A stretch of DNA of 64,000 bases from Phaeoceros laevis (taxonomy: Eukaryota > Anthocerotophyta > Anthocerotopsida > Notothyladales). This document shows, piece after piece, positions 44,782 to 56,218 of the stretch (positions are counted from its first letter, which is position 1; each line of letters begins with the position of its first letter). The stretch covers positions 46,982 to 110,981 of the forward strand of contig JBNGIQ010009280.1 of assembly GCA_049999765.1 (NCBI GenBank). Reading direction: 5' to 3'. The notes beneath the pieces were generated by a model that worked only from the letters and a program-made list of their open reading frames with translations, made no database searches and was not told where the DNA came from. Made by a program: the position numbers and the translations under genes.

Positions 44782-45756
44782 GCCACTCATCACTTATGTA
44801 TTCAACGGTTGTTGCGTGTACGCAATAGTTTGCAAGAAACTGTGGTGAGTGAGGCATGGGAAGGGTGGAGGCCATCCACTCCTAAGGGTCATCAGTTGAA
44901 GGGACAGGTGAAAGAGGATAACATGGACCTTGGTCTTTGGGCTGGGGTGAATGCAGTATTAATGGTTACTGTGCCTTCTGTGAAGCTCTTGAGGTTGGTT
45001 GATAGTGATGGATGTGTGATGGGCCGGGTGTATCCCCATATGGCAAATGCTCGACAGGAGATTCTTATTTTATCTAATGTGCTTGGCTCAGATAAGGCAA
45101 ACAATATTATTGCTTTAGTGGATAGCAAGTGGGAGCAATTACATCGCCCTATCCACTCCGTGGCGTATGTGGTAGACCCCAAGTACCAAGGTCATGGGCA
45201 AGAAATTAATGCAGTAGTCATGTCAGGCTTACACACGTACCTGGATGCAGTGATGGGAGCAGGGTCATCAGCACAACAGGTTATTCGTCAACAACTTGGA
45301 GCGTAAAGGAGCAGCAGCGGTCCTTTTGGCTCTACCCAGGCTCAGTTTGAGAGAGTATCAACTAAGTTGGAGCCCGTACTTTGGTGGGAGAATTTCAGTG
45401 CTCATACCCCTCAGTTACAAAGTCGGATATTATCTCAGCCTTCTAGCTCATCAGCATGTGAACGGGCCTGGAGCACTTATGAATTGATTCATTCCAAGAA
45501 ACGGAATAGGTTGACTACTCAGAGAGCAGAAAAGTTAGAGTACATTCACACTAATTTGAGGCTGCTAGCTAGGATGGATAGTAACCATAATTTTTTTGCT
45601 CCTCGGAGGACAGGCGAAGAATTGGAAGGGCCGCCTCATGACCAGGTTGACACCTCAGTTACTTGTACTCCCAACACTCAAGATGAGATAGATGAGGTAG
45701 AGTCACAAGGTCTGGATGCAATTGACTTTGAAGATGTAGACGAAGAAGAGGCGTAA
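44782..45756 (+). pseudogene. hAT transposase, C-terminal part
   Basis: Resumes ATHHLCIQRLLRVRNSLQET, exactly continuing the frame cut at 34812. Then NMDLGLWAGVNAVL, LLRLVDSDGCVMGRVYP, a shift at about 45300 and the dimerisation region PSSSSACERAWSTYELIHSKK followed by NRLTTQRAEKL. Ends with an acidic tail and TAA at 45754-45756. The hAT C-terminal dimerisation signature supports the family call. Confidence 0.88.
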
Positions 45757-46049
45757 GGAGGCACTAGTGTGTGGGTGATGCTAGAACTATCATTTTGTAT
45801 TAGTAGATTTTGTTTAAGACTTGCTTTCTTTAAGACTCCAAGTATAAAATTACAAATTACTCTTAGTTAGAACTTAAAAATTACCCACGTTTTTTAAGAG
45901 TATTTTTCATGCTTTTTGACGTATTTTACGGACTCTGTTTTGACACGTGGCCAAAAAAACGTACACTATATTTCTATATGCATACAATACGCGTATAATA
46001 CGCAATATGCCAAAACGTATTTTACGTACGCTGTAATTATGGCTAAAAC

Positions 46050-46165
46050 TATGTATAGCTAAGAAGGTTTTGGCTGTGGGGCGGCGAGTTCAGGCTCTCA
46101 CTGTCAAATTTGGGTACCAAACAAATGCATACTTACGGAACCGTATCTTGCGCATGTATGTATGT
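46050..46165 (+). pseudogene. PPR module copy, right part after hAT
   Basis: Continues the module interrupted at 32874: KKVLAVGRRVQALTVKFGY and TNAYLRNRILRMYV, matching 31832-31930. Homology ends near 46165, where gypsy Gag sequence begins. Confidence 0.7.
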
Positions 46166-46910
46166 GGAGTTAGGCCTGAGCCTGAGGACCTGAGCCTTTC
46201 CGGGAGAAGGATAAATTCCATTTTTAACCGTCTGCCTCTCAAACTTGGCCTCACAACACGAGGACAACACAATCTACTCTGTTGCTACAAAGCTTTGATG
46301 CACTACCGCTTCCAGAGAAGGATGCATCCCAAACAACCTCTAGTTATGATTTTGAGGGCTGTTCCAGAGGCTAGCCAAGTTGCGCTGGCCGCCACCTTTA
46401 TCAAGGGTTCTGCCTTGTCCTGGTGGATCCAACGAGAGAATCAGGTAGCTAGGGGGCTGGCAGAACGCTTGCTAACCTTGAAAGATTTTCTGGCAAGTGT
46501 TAGGACGCAATTTGTGCCTTTGGAGAGCAAGCTGGTAGCTAGGGATAGGCTAAAGAGGACATTCCAGAGACGTTCAGTGGCTACTTACACCTCTGAGTTC
46601 CTTGATATCATCCTTAGTATGCCAGATATGCTGGAGGACGAGAAGGTTGATAGGTACAAAGACCATTTGAAGGAAGCAATCAAGCGAGAAGTGCAGATTT
46701 GCAGCCTTGCACCCCTGCAAGAAGCAATTTTAATTGCAGAGCGAACAGAAGCACTGCTATATGGGACTCGGTCTTGGAACTGGGCTGGCTGGGGGAACCG
46801 CACGCCATCAACAGGGGAGGCAAGTGGTCCTACACCCATGGAGCTCGGGGCTGTAGAATTCCGCGGTAATTGCTACAACTGCAACGAGTTCGGGCATTGA
46901 GCGAGTGAAT
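46166..46910 (+). pseudogene. Third gypsy element (chromodomain type), Gag
   Basis: Gag core with LAATFIKGSALSWWIQ, FLASVRTQFVPLE, ARDRLKRTFQRRSVATYTSE and IAERTEALL, then the CCHC knuckle CYNCNEFGH interrupted by TGA (about 46900). No 5' LTR was found between the PPR fragment and Gag, so the element is 5'-truncated or its LTR is too decayed to see. The open frame starting at 46070 fuses PPR residues to Gag by chance. Confidence 0.8.
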
Positions 46911-47166
46911 GCTCGAAGCCCTCGGCGTGCCCTAGGCCAGGACCTGGTAGAGGCAGAGGCAGAGGAGGCAACGTGCCAACAGGGAGAGGAGGTGCTCAGC
47001 GGTGGCAGCCCCGACAGCTTAATATGGCAGAAGCACAAGCATGTGAATGCCAGCAGTCTGGAGAAGATGCACAGTCAGAGCAGGGAAACGAACACCCCCA
47101 GCAGTGAAGGGGATGACTGCTGGGGGGCTCACAAACCCTAGGCCGTGGCAACCTGAGGCCTCAACA

Positions 47167-49849
47167 ATGGAAGTCTGCGATTTATTTAAGGTACGAGTGA
47201 AGCTGAATGGTAAATCATGTATGGAATTGATCGATTGTGGGGCGAATAGTAATTTTTTGTCCAGGAGTATGGCTAAGCAATTGCAGGTCGACACTCATCA
47301 GGTCTGTGGCACAGTTGACATGGTGAATGGCATTCAGAACGTCAAGCCTGCAACAGTGAGTCAAAAGGTGAATCTACGCATAGGGAAGTTTTTGACCAAC
47401 ATGCATTTCACAGTAACTGAGTTGAAGCGAGATTATGACCTTATTTTGGGTTTGCCATAGTTGAAAAAGCATGAACCCGCTGTGACCTGGAGCACTAAGG
47501 AGCTTCTTTTAAAGTTTGGTGGTGAGCAGATGATAGTACGTGCAAAGAAACTCTGCAAAGCTAACAGTCCAGCTGTCCCGAGCATACAACAGGTTTCAGC
47601 TAAGGTGATGAGTCGGGATCTGCGCCAGAAGGGGACTGAAGCTCTTTTATTTTTCATTCGTGAGAAACCTGATTCTACAGGCAGCAGTAAGCATCCCGAC
47701 CCTGAATTGCAGCAGCTCCTAGATGAGAACAGAGATGTATTAGTCAATGGCCTTCCTCCAGGCTTGCCTCCGCATAGGGAGGTGGACCACAGGATTGAAC
47801 TCATTGAAGGTTGTAACAAGCCTCCTAGTAGGCCACCTTACCGGATGTCGCTCTTAGAACTTGCAGAGGCTAGAAGAAAAACGGAAGAGTTGCTCAAGAA
47901 AGGCTATATCAGGCCCTCCAAATCCCCTTACGGGGCCCCAATTTTGTTCTCCTTTAAGAAGAATGGAGGCCTTTGTATGTGCATGGATTACAGGCCTTAA
48001 CAATATTCAAGTTACTAAACGTGACAGTTTTCCGTTGCCACATATAGATGAAATTCTGGAGCAACATGAAATTTTTCGAAGATCGATCTTCAAAAAATAT
48101 TTTGCCCTACATATAGATGAAATTTTGGAACAACATGAAATTCGAACTACACAGGGGCAAAATATTTTTCGAAGATTGACCTGGCAGCTGGCTACCATCA
48201 GATCCAAGTGGCACCTGAAGATGTGGAGAAGACGGCATTTACAACTAGGTATGGCCATTATGAATGGCTTGTAATGAATTTCGGATTGACCAATGCGCCC
48301 GCCACCTTTCAATCTTTGATGAACGATGTTTTTGGCGACCTTCTTGGGCAGAGTGTGATGGTATATCTGGATGACGTACTAATTTACAGTCGGACCAAGC
48401 AAGAGCACTTGTCCAAGTTACGCCAGGTCTTTGAGCGACTGTGGGCACACAAGTTATACGCTCAAGCTTCAAAATGTGAGTTTATGGCAACTTCTTTGGA
48501 ATACCTAGGCCACATAATCGATCATGAGGGTGTCAGAGTTGATCCTAATAAGGTTGCCGTGATCAGAGATTGGCCCCAGCCTCGGACAGTCAAGGAACTG
48601 CAGTCATTCCTCGGGCTGGCCTCATATTACCGCAAGTTTGTAGCTAATTTTGCTAAGACAACAGCTCCCCTCACAGCTTTGTTGCAGGACAAGCAGACTT
48701 GGTGCTGGCAAGAGAACCAGCAGCTTGCATTCCAAGCGCTGAAGGATGCATTGAGTACAACACCTGTTCTTGCTTACCCCGATATGCATTTTCCGTTTAT
48801 CATCTCCACTGATGCATCTGATAAGGTAGTGGGGGCAGTCTTGCAGCAGGATACTGGGAAGGGCGTTCAGCCCATTGCATTTTTCAGTCGCAAACTCAAG
48901 GGTGCGGAGGTCAACTGGGCTACGCACGAGAAGGAGACTCTCGCACAAGTTTTAGCTTTGAAGCAATGGAGGTTTTACATCGAGGGCACTGAATTTACCT
49001 TGGATACTGATCTCAGCCCCTTGGTCTTCCTTCAGACACAAGCACTCCTATCTCGTAAGCAGGCATGTTGGCTTGAGTATTTCCAACAGTTTTCATTTCA
49101 TGTCAAGTATAAAAAGGGAACTGAGAACAGGGCAGCGGATGCTTTAAGTAGATTGGAAGTAGATGCAATGCAGCTAGTGCTAGGGGAACAACCAGGTTGG
49201 AAGGCTTTAGCAATAGACCCTGATGCCCGCAAAACCTTCAAAGCTATTGATGCAGGGTCTACAGAGTGGCAGCAGCGAACTAATGGCCTTCTCACATGGA
49301 GAAACATGGTATACATTCCAAACTTAGCCCACATTCGCCTTGCATTGATGCAGGAGGCCCATGCTGCACCTTCTGCAGGTCACCAGGGAGTACATAGGAC
49401 CACTCAACTAATCGAGAGAAGCTATCATTGGACAACTTTGCGTAAGGATGTTAGAAACATGGTATTATGTTGTGATGTTTGCCAGCGTACAAAGCCTTCT
49501 AGGCTGCGTCCAGCAGGCCTTCAACAGCCTTTACCAGTACCTTTGGAACCTTGGGAACAGGTAACATTGTATTTCATTGTTGGTTTGCCCCCATCACGGG
49601 GTTATGACGCTATTCTAGTCTTTGTGGATAAGCTAAGCAGAATGGTCCATATGGCCCCTACCACGGAGCAGTGCACTGCTATGGAGGCTGCCGACTTGTT
49701 CTTAAAGAACGTATATAGGTTGCATGGGTTGCCTCGATCCTTGGTGAGTGACCAGTTTACCTCTAATTTTTGGGAAGCGCTGCACAGGGGGTCTGCACAC
49801 CAAACTCCAGCTGTCCACAGCCAACCACCCGGAGTCAAATGGTGCAACA
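47167..49849 (+). pseudogene. Third gypsy element, protease, RT, RNase H and integrase N-terminal part
   Basis: Protease: MELIDCGANSNFLSRSMA. A TAG at 47458-47460 is followed by the RT N-terminus (HREVDHRIELIEG, KKGYIRPSKSPYGAP, CMDYRP). A scrambled duplication at 48040-48180 breaks the frame. From 48208: VEKTAFTTRYGHYEWLVMNF, FGLTNAPATFQSLMN, YLDDVLIYSR (intact), FLGLASYYRKFV, RNase H FIISTDASDKVVGAVLQQ, and integrase GHQGVHRTT, CDVCQRTKPSR, with YFIVGLP where the first catalytic Asp is expected (Tyr here) and LVSDQFTSNFW. Cut at 49849 by the copia insertion. Confidence 0.88.
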
Positions 49850-50104
49850 TATAAAAATATGAGTTATTTAAGTAGGCATTACATAGGCAACAAGTAATTA
49901 ATTAATGAACCGTCACATAAAACGACGTGACCCAAATGTAAGGGGTACGACTAAACGTCGTGCCCTAAAACCAACCGCTGTCCTCACGACGGGACACGGC
50001 CAACCGCCACCTCCTTTAAGAGGAGCGTGCGCGCAATACAATTGATTCCTCTTGCGTTCAATCTTTCTCCTCTGCCTAAGCATTTGATCCTAGCTTGATC
50101 TACA
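49850..50104 (+). repeat. Copia 5' LTR
   Basis: 255 bp; unusual TA...CA ends instead of TG...CA, fixed by the target duplication on one side and the primer-binding site on the other. Confidence 0.92.
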
Positions 50105-50116
50105 TGGTATCAGAGC
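50105..50116 (+). promoter_or_regulatory. Copia primer-binding site (initiator tRNA-Met)
   Basis: TGGTATCAGAGC directly after the LTR. Confidence 0.93.
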
Positions 50117-50127
50117 GGGAGCATTGA

Positions 50128-50304
50128 ATGGATCCTGCATCTCCCAAAAATGTATGCACAATCTACAGGAGTGCAGACTGCATCAAGAACCTGTCTCACG
50201 AGCACTTTAGACTAGTAATCAATGCACTAAAGCTGTCGTTGGCAAGGTTTGGGGAGATGGCTGATACATTCTTGGCAAGCGCTGTGTATCATTACTATAA
50301 TTGA
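50128..50304 (+). CDS. Conserved 58-residue copia leader ORF (complete element)
   Basis: ATG 11 bases after the primer-binding site; 58 codons with CTIYRSADCIKNL, HEHF, LSLARFGEMADTFLAS and the end VYHYYN, TGA. Identical length to the copies at 22109-22285 and 25993-26169. Pattern: Cys pair, CI-N-L, H-HF, RFG-M-D-FLA, HYY(D/N). No known domain. The Cys/His content (C-x8-C plus H-x-H) could bind metal, which is speculative. Confidence 0.72.
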   Translation: MDPASPKNVCTIYRSADCIKNLSHEHFRLVINALKLSLARFGEMADTFLASAVYHYYN

Positions 50305-50783
50305 TAGATGGCGCCATGCCTAGGAGAAAGAGTGGTAGGAATTCCCGTCAACCTAACCCTTTTGCTTCATTTTCAGGAGAATCGGTCCAAGAATCACATA
50401 GAAACCCAAACCATTTCTTCTCAAACATTGTGGAACCTATGTTCAGAACCAATCCACCTGTTAGGCAGGCACAACCATCTAGATGCATTGAACCAGATTC
50501 CTTGTCACATCTTAGGAGACAAGTAAGACAGAAAATACTTGATGCACAAAAGGTTCCACAATCTCAATCAAATCCTACAAATAAGGTCAAGTCATTTCCC
50601 TCACCTACTGATCAATTTCTTGTTGAAATATACGATTTAATTAAAACGCAATCCCAGCGCACACATGATTGCATTTTAGCTGCCACAAGTATCATCCTAG
50701 ACAGGCTGAATGCACAACCTCAATTGCGCAAGCTCAGTCCTGCAAGGGAACAACAAAAGTCAGTGAATCAAACAAGAAATTGA
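50301..50783 (+). CDS. Second copia leader ORF, about 160 codons
   Basis: Overlaps the end of the 58-residue ORF. Basic, Ser/Pro/Gln-rich (RRKSGRNSRQPNPFASFSGE start; ends near QLRKLSPAREQQ). The homologous reading frame in the 22116 copy starts with ATG inside ATGATTGA; here the first codon is not ATG, and the next in-frame ATG is at about 50316. Might be a Gag extension; no recognised domain. Confidence 0.5.
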   Translation: MIDGAMPRRKSGRNSRQPNPFASFSGESVQESHRNPNHFFSNIVEPMFRTNPPVRQAQPSRCIEPDSLSHLRRQVRQKILDAQKVPQSQSNPTNKVKSFPSPTDQFLVEIYDLIKTQSQRTHDCILAATSIILDRLNAQPQLRKLSPAREQQKSVNQTRN

Positions 50784-51162
50784 AGGGAATGTCTAGCACA
50801 GGGTTGCTGCTGCTCATCTTTAAGGGCTGCTCATGTCATATGAGGGCCATGGGAAACGTGTTGGAAAACGTTCCCGTTACACACGGTGACCAGCAAGTGG
50901 TCAAGGCGCTGGACATGGTGTAAGGAACACATCTGGAGATTTAGTCTCAGATGAGCATTTCTCTGATGAATCTCTGTCCTTCTCACATCAACACCCTTCA
51001 GATCAGCCTTCAGAGCAGTCCAGTACTTCCACTTCTACTTCTGCACATCACCTTGCACAGTTAACCTTGTTAGCACAAGCCTTACAAGGTGATCAAGCCA
51101 CTAGAGCAGCACAACTAGCAAAGATCACGAGGTCTGTTCTAGCTGCACATGTTCTAAACACC

Positions 51163-53034
51163 ATGGCAAATCCTGGAGGAGGTACAGTAAATAATAATAC
51201 CACTATGCACAACTTAAAAATAGATTTTAAGGAAAAGGATAGGTTTTCAGGTACCCAGTTCGACATTTGGGCCCTCCGAGTTAAAACAATCCTTAGGGAG
51301 CATGATCTGTGGGAAGTAGTCACTGGTGTACACCCAAAACCTGCAACTGCTGCAACTCAAGCAGAAAAGGATGCATGGAACAAAAGGGATTTGCGAGCCC
51401 TTGGTGTAATTCAGGCTGCACTAGACGGGTCGATGATGGATTACACCCGAGATGCAGCTACAACCAAGGATGTCTTGGATGCATTGACCCAGGCTTACCA
51501 AGTAGTAAATGGAACTTCGATGGTGACAGCTACTCGATCCTTCTACACCTGCAAAATGAAGGAGTCAGACACCATTGAAGCTCATGTCAGCAAATTTCGG
51601 ACACTCAGATCCAAACTGACATCTAGTGGAACAACTACCTCAGAAATGCAAGCATCCATTGCCTTACTTTTGTCCTTGCCTGAAAGTTACAAGACTTTTG
51701 TGAGCACCTACAGTGCAACACTTCGGACAGTACAAACTACAACCCGTGCAGGTCAGGTTCCAGCTGTGACGCTGTCTGACCTGGTTGGTGCCCTTCTCAA
51801 GGAAGAGGCAACAAGGAACGCAAATCGAGGTGGCACCTCCCACAGAGGAGAGGCCTCAAACAGGCTTCTCTACACGCAAAGAGGCCCTAGGAGGCCACCA
51901 CCACGGCAATCTTGGTCTAACACCAACAATTCTATGTCTAAGAAGCATCCAGGGGCTGCTCCTCCTAAGAAGAAGGGCCCCTGCAACTGGTGTTTAATAC
52001 TAGGTCACTTTGAATCCGAATGTCGGAAAAAGAAGGCAAATGAGCCTCGTCGGGTTGCACCTGCAGCAGAAAGCAACCTGGTTCAAAAAAAGAACTCTAT
52101 CCTTGCAGTGTTCATGGTTGCTATAGCACAAGTTAATGATGTATGGTATCTAGATTCATGTGCGTCAGCACATATCTGCCACAATCGGCAATCATTTCTA
52201 CATTATACTAAAATGCCACCTGGGCAGGAGGTACTCTTAGGGGATGATATAGGCCTTACCATAGCTGGAATGGGCACAGTGCCCGTGTTACTAACAAATA
52301 GGAGCACCATCAATCTGATGGATGTTCTTCACATACCTGGAATGGTCAAAAACCTTGTTTCAGTTAGCAAATTTCAGAAACAGCATGGCCTAGCCATCTC
52401 ATTCATCAATCTTGACTGTCTCATTAGTGACCCTCAATACAAGTCTAGAACACTAGCTACAGGCAAACCCATAAATGACCTGTATGCTTTAGACTTTACC
52501 TCCAAATTCGGGCTGCCACTACCAACTGTCCAAGTGAGTCAAGCAGCCTTGAGGGATCAGCAGTCACTGCTATGGCACTATAGACTAGGTCATGCTAACT
52601 TTGACAAGATCAAAGCAATAGTGGCAGACAACACACTCTATCGTGAAAGGTTCCTGCTGAAGTCTGTTGAAAAACAGTTCTGTGAGGCATGTGCTTTCGG
52701 AAAACATCAGCGCCTCCCATTTTCTGATTCTAACCCAACTAGGGCTACCAAGCGACTCGAGGTGGTGCACTCTGACCTATGTGGACCAATGTCCACTACA
52801 TCTCTAGGAGGAGCCAAGTACATATTGTCCTTTATGGACGATTGGAGTCGCTACACCATCACCTACTTCATCAAACACAAGAGCCAAACATTAGGCTGCT
52901 TCCAGGAATACGTGACCTTTGCACAAAGGCAGACTGGAGAACTGGTAAAAACCTTATGGAGTGATGGTGGAGGCGAGTACTGCTCAGAAGAGTTCGAAGC
53001 TACTGCCGTTCACTTGGCATTGCTCGTCAAATAA
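51163..53034 (+). CDS. Copia Gag, protease and integrase (open part)
   Basis: Start chosen at ATG 51163 (MANPGGG), typical of copia Gag, although the frame is open from 51067. Gag: FSGTQFDIWALRVKTILRE and SFYTCKMKESDTIEAHV, with a CCHC-type knuckle CNWCLILGHFESEC. Protease: WYLDSCASAHIC. Integrase: LLWHYRLGHANFDKI, CEACAFGKHQRLPF, VHSDLCGPM, SFMDDWSRYTI and SDGGGEYCSEEF. It then runs out of frame to a TAA at 53032-53034, where the integrase should continue. Domains and order are standard copia. Confidence 0.92.
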   Translation: MANPGGGTVNNNTTMHNLKIDFKEKDRFSGTQFDIWALRVKTILREHDLWEVVTGVHPKPATAATQAEKDAWNKRDLRALGVIQAALDGSMMDYTRDAATTKDVLDALTQAYQVVNGTSMVTATRSFYTCKMKESDTIEAHVSKFRTLRSKLTSSGTTTSEMQASIALLLSLPESYKTFVSTYSATLRTVQTTTRAGQVPAVTLSDLVGALLKEEATRNANRGGTSHRGEASNRLLYTQRGPRRPPPRQSWSNTNNSMSKKHPGAAPPKKKGPCNWCLILGHFESECRKKKANEPRRVAPAAESNLVQKKNSILAVFMVAIAQVNDVWYLDSCASAHICHNRQSFLHYTKMPPGQEVLLGDDIGLTIAGMGTVPVLLTNRSTINLMDVLHIPGMVKNLVSVSKFQKQHGLAISFINLDCLISDPQYKSRTLATGKPINDLYALDFTSKFGLPLPTVQVSQAALRDQQSLLWHYRLGHANFDKIKAIVADNTLYRERFLLKSVEKQFCEACAFGKHQRLPFSDSNPTRATKRLEVVHSDLCGPMSTTSLGGAKYILSFMDDWSRYTITYFIKHKSQTLGCFQEYVTFAQRQTGELVKTLWSDGGGEYCSEEFEATAVHLALLVK

Positions 53035-55508
53035 CTGTTCCTTATACCTCAGTACAAAACCCACTGGCGGAGCTCAACAACAAGCATCTGCAACAAGCTG
53101 CAAAATCTTTGCTAAAGGTATCTGGCTTGTCCAGGGGGTATTGGGCAGAAGCTGTTGCGACTGCAATTACATCAAGATGCGCCTTCCAACAAAGGCCTTC
53201 GCTGGTGCTACTCCATATGAAAGATGGACATCGCATAAGCCAAGAATTAACCATCTCAGAGTCTTCGGCGCTCCAGCCAATGCTCGCTTGGCAGAGGACC
53301 AACGTGTTAAGCTGGACTATAAGGCCCGGAAATATGTGTTCGTTGGCAATACTGAAGGTATCAAGGGGTATAAACTCTATGAACCTGATACTCGCACCAC
53401 TACGCATGCTAGGAGTGTGCTCTTTAATGAACTTGCACTACTTGAACCACCACAGCTGGCCCCTCTAAGCACACAAGCGTCTAGCAGTCATTCAGATGAC
53501 ACAGATTCATATGAACAGTCACCTGAACAGGAAGATACATCACATCTAGCTGTACCATCTGGACAGTCATCCAGTCCACATGCTGCACCCTCCAGTCCAG
53601 CCATAGGACAGTCGGGCTCACTAGACACACAAGTTGAGGAACTTAGCTACTTCCTTGACAATGATGTGCCTAGTCGAGTCCCTGATGTCCAAAATATGGA
53701 AAACCTTGATGATGCTAATGACCCTGGACATGTGAGCGGTGACAATGGATCAGCACTAGTGGAAGGCAGTACAATGGCCCATACAGATGTGTATGTACCT
53801 GCAGAACCTGTAAGAAGGAGTGCAAGGAGGCATACAACGTCACTTGATGAGTGGTAGACACCTCCCTTGACATATAGTTCATTTTTGGTGGAGGACCAAG
53901 GTGAACCTATTGACCTGAGTGAACTACAATCATACAAGGAGGCAGTAAGTTCACATGAAGCAGAAAAGTGGCATGTGGCCATCCAGTCCGAATATCAATC
54001 ATTAATAGATAGCAAAACTTGGGAATTGGTGGATTTACCTCAAGGCCGCAAGGCATACATGCAAGTGGGTCTTCAAGAAGAAACTTGCACAAGATGGCAC
54101 CATTGCGAGGTACAAGGCTCGCGTGGTTGCCCGTGGGTATAGTCAAGTAGAAGGGCTAGATTACACGGAAACATTCTCTCCAGTAGTTAGAGCCACGTCG
54201 GTGCGAACCCTGTTAGCCATGGCTGCGCAGCATGATTATATGATGCACCATATGGACGTCAAGACGGCGTTCTTGAATGGCACCCTGGAGGAAACGATAT
54301 ACATGAGACAGCCTGAGGGGTTTGAGGACAAGAAGTATCCTCACAAAGTGTGCAGACTACTAAAGACGATTTATGGTTTGAAACAGCCACCTCGGGCATG
54401 GTACAAACGTATCGACAAATATCTCAAGGATTCAAGTTTTGTGCAAAGTACCTCAGATAGCAATGTTTATTTGCTGAAGGACAAAGATGGAGTGGTTTAC
54501 CTGGCCCTATATGTTGACGATGTGGTAATCATTGCCAGCAGTCCATTACTTATGAACAAGGTAAAGGGTATACTCACGTCAGAGTTCAGTATGACGGATC
54601 TTGGTCAACTCACATACTTTCTGGGGGTACAAATAATTCAGAACCTGGCCCTGCACATGGTGTTCATACATCAGTCTCAATTTATCAGACAAGTGCTTAC
54701 CAAGTTTAGGATGCAGGATTGCAAACCTGCAGCTACTCCTCTAGCTGTAGGTGATAAGCTGACACTGGACTAGTGTCCAAAGTCTGAAGAAGAAAGGCAA
54801 AAGATGGAGTTAATGCTCTACAAATCTGCTGTTTGCACACTCATCTATTGCAAAAACTGAACTAGGCCAGAGCTGTCACAAGCAGTGGGAGCAACTGCCC
54901 AATTTCTAACAAATTATGGAAGCCCTCACTGGGCAGCAGTCCAGAGAATAATGCGTTACTTGAAAGGAACTCCTACACATGGTCTGCTATATAGGAAGTG
55001 GCCAGAGAGGCTGCTACTTATATGTTTTTCAGACGCTGATTGGGCTGCAGACAGTAACACTAGGAAGTCGATCTCTGCCAACTGTTTACTTCTTGGAAAG
55101 AATGAGTACAGCTCGACTATCATATCCTGGTATAGCAAAAAGAAACATGTTGTTGCCCTCTCATCTACTGAGGCAGAATATGCTGCGACAGCCACAGCAA
55201 CACAAGACGTGGTATACACAAGAGCACTATTGTCCTCCCTAGGAGAAGACCAGCCTGCACCAATACTGCTGCTGTGTGACAACCAATCAGCAATAGCGTT
55301 AGCCCAAAACCCTGTCATGCACAGTCGCACTAAACACATTGATATTAAACACCACTTTATCAGGCAGGTGATCAGTGATGGCAATGCAACCTTACAGTAT
55401 TGTCCTACAGGGGAGAATGTAGCAGATATCCTTACAAAAGCTCTCCCTAAAGATAAGCACGACAAGTTTTGCAAGGCCATGGGCCTTATAGAAATGCCTC
55501 AGACTTAG
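53035..55508 (+). pseudogene. Copia integrase end, RT and RNase H
   Basis: Shifted remnants: QITVPYTS-type and LLKVSGLSRGYWAEAVATA integrase residues, FAGATPYERW and KLDYKARKYVFVGN from the integrase C-terminal region, then RT at about 53867-54773 (MVARGYSQVEGLDYTETFS, LLAMAAQHDYMMHHMDVKTAF, YGLKQPPRAWY, LYVDDVVII). A TAG at 54771-54773 and a TGA at about 54858 precede RNase H 54885-55508 (DADWAADSNT, ALSSTEAEYAA, DNQSAIALAQNPV, DILTKALP). At least three frame changes. Confidence 0.88.
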
Positions 55509-56218
55509 AAACCCTGGTCACCCGCTAGGCAGCGTCAACCAAACAATCTAAACCTACATTCTTCAGTCTTGAAACCCGCGCTAAGGCATCACTGTAGAAC
55601 ATTGGTACCAAGTCCCTGCATACGCACGATTTCACAAGCGCAGGTCAAGATATCTGAAACATGGAAGCAGTGGGAGCAAAAGGCGTAAGATTGGGCACTC
55701 ACCATAGCGCAAGATCACCAGTCTACCTCGGAGAGATTTTGCCAGCACACAAGCACCTGTCTAGAGCAATTCTGAAGGCAGGCGCATTGGCAGGCAGCAA
55801 TGGACGTCGCCACCAGCGTCGGAAGCGCAAGCCATTCACGCCGCTGTGCACAGCAGGAAATGCCAAAGAAGACATAGCCGTGCCAAGCACGGCGGCCATG
55901 GCTGGCGCAGGAGGCATAGACGCTGTCGCCGCAAGCACGGCAAGCGCATGGAGCGCAGTCAAAGGTGAAGGAGACGCCATCCCTGCCTCAAGCTCAGCAT
56001 CCAGGGAGCGCAACCTGGCGGTGTCGACACACGCACCGCCACCGCCTAGTACCCGTCCATCGCGAGGGTTGCCGGAAGCGCCGGCTAAACCCTAGCAGGT
56101 GACTTCGTGGAAAATGAAAAGAAAAAAAAAATAAAAGAAAAGAAAAGAAAGGGAATGCAGCAAGTAAACGCGTCCGGTTGTGCATAAATAGATTACCTAT
56201 GCATAGCCTAAGTGGGAG
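55509..56218 (+). other. Copia 3' untranslated region
   Basis: No Pol similarity. The GC-rich open frame at 55661-56095 is probably fortuitous; an AAAAGAAAAG-type purine run lies at 56112-56154, and the polypurine tract proper at 56210-56218. Confidence 0.5.

Larger units (their letters stand above)
32875..46041 (+). mobile_element. hAT transposon with nested gypsy element
   Basis: Ends CATAGTTAC (32875) and its imperfect inverse (GTAATTATG ending at 46041), flanked by an exact 8-bp duplication GCTAAAAC (32867-32874, 46042-46049), the hAT hallmark. The paralogous uninterrupted target is at 31824-31831. Both subterminal regions carry related ACGTATTTTACG and CGTATAATACGC motifs, as transposase-binding sites do. 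The element itself is about 3.2 kb; the remaining 9,965 bp is gypsy copy 2. Confidence 0.9.

Noticed and set aside
46070-46900. PPR-Gag fusion protein
   Set aside because: The junction near 46165 is a transposon boundary in a pseudogene; the open frame is accidental.
55661-56095. 144-residue ORF in copia 3' region, possible extra gene or envelope
   Set aside because: Ala/Ser-rich low complexity, no signal peptide or membrane segment, opposite frame open too.
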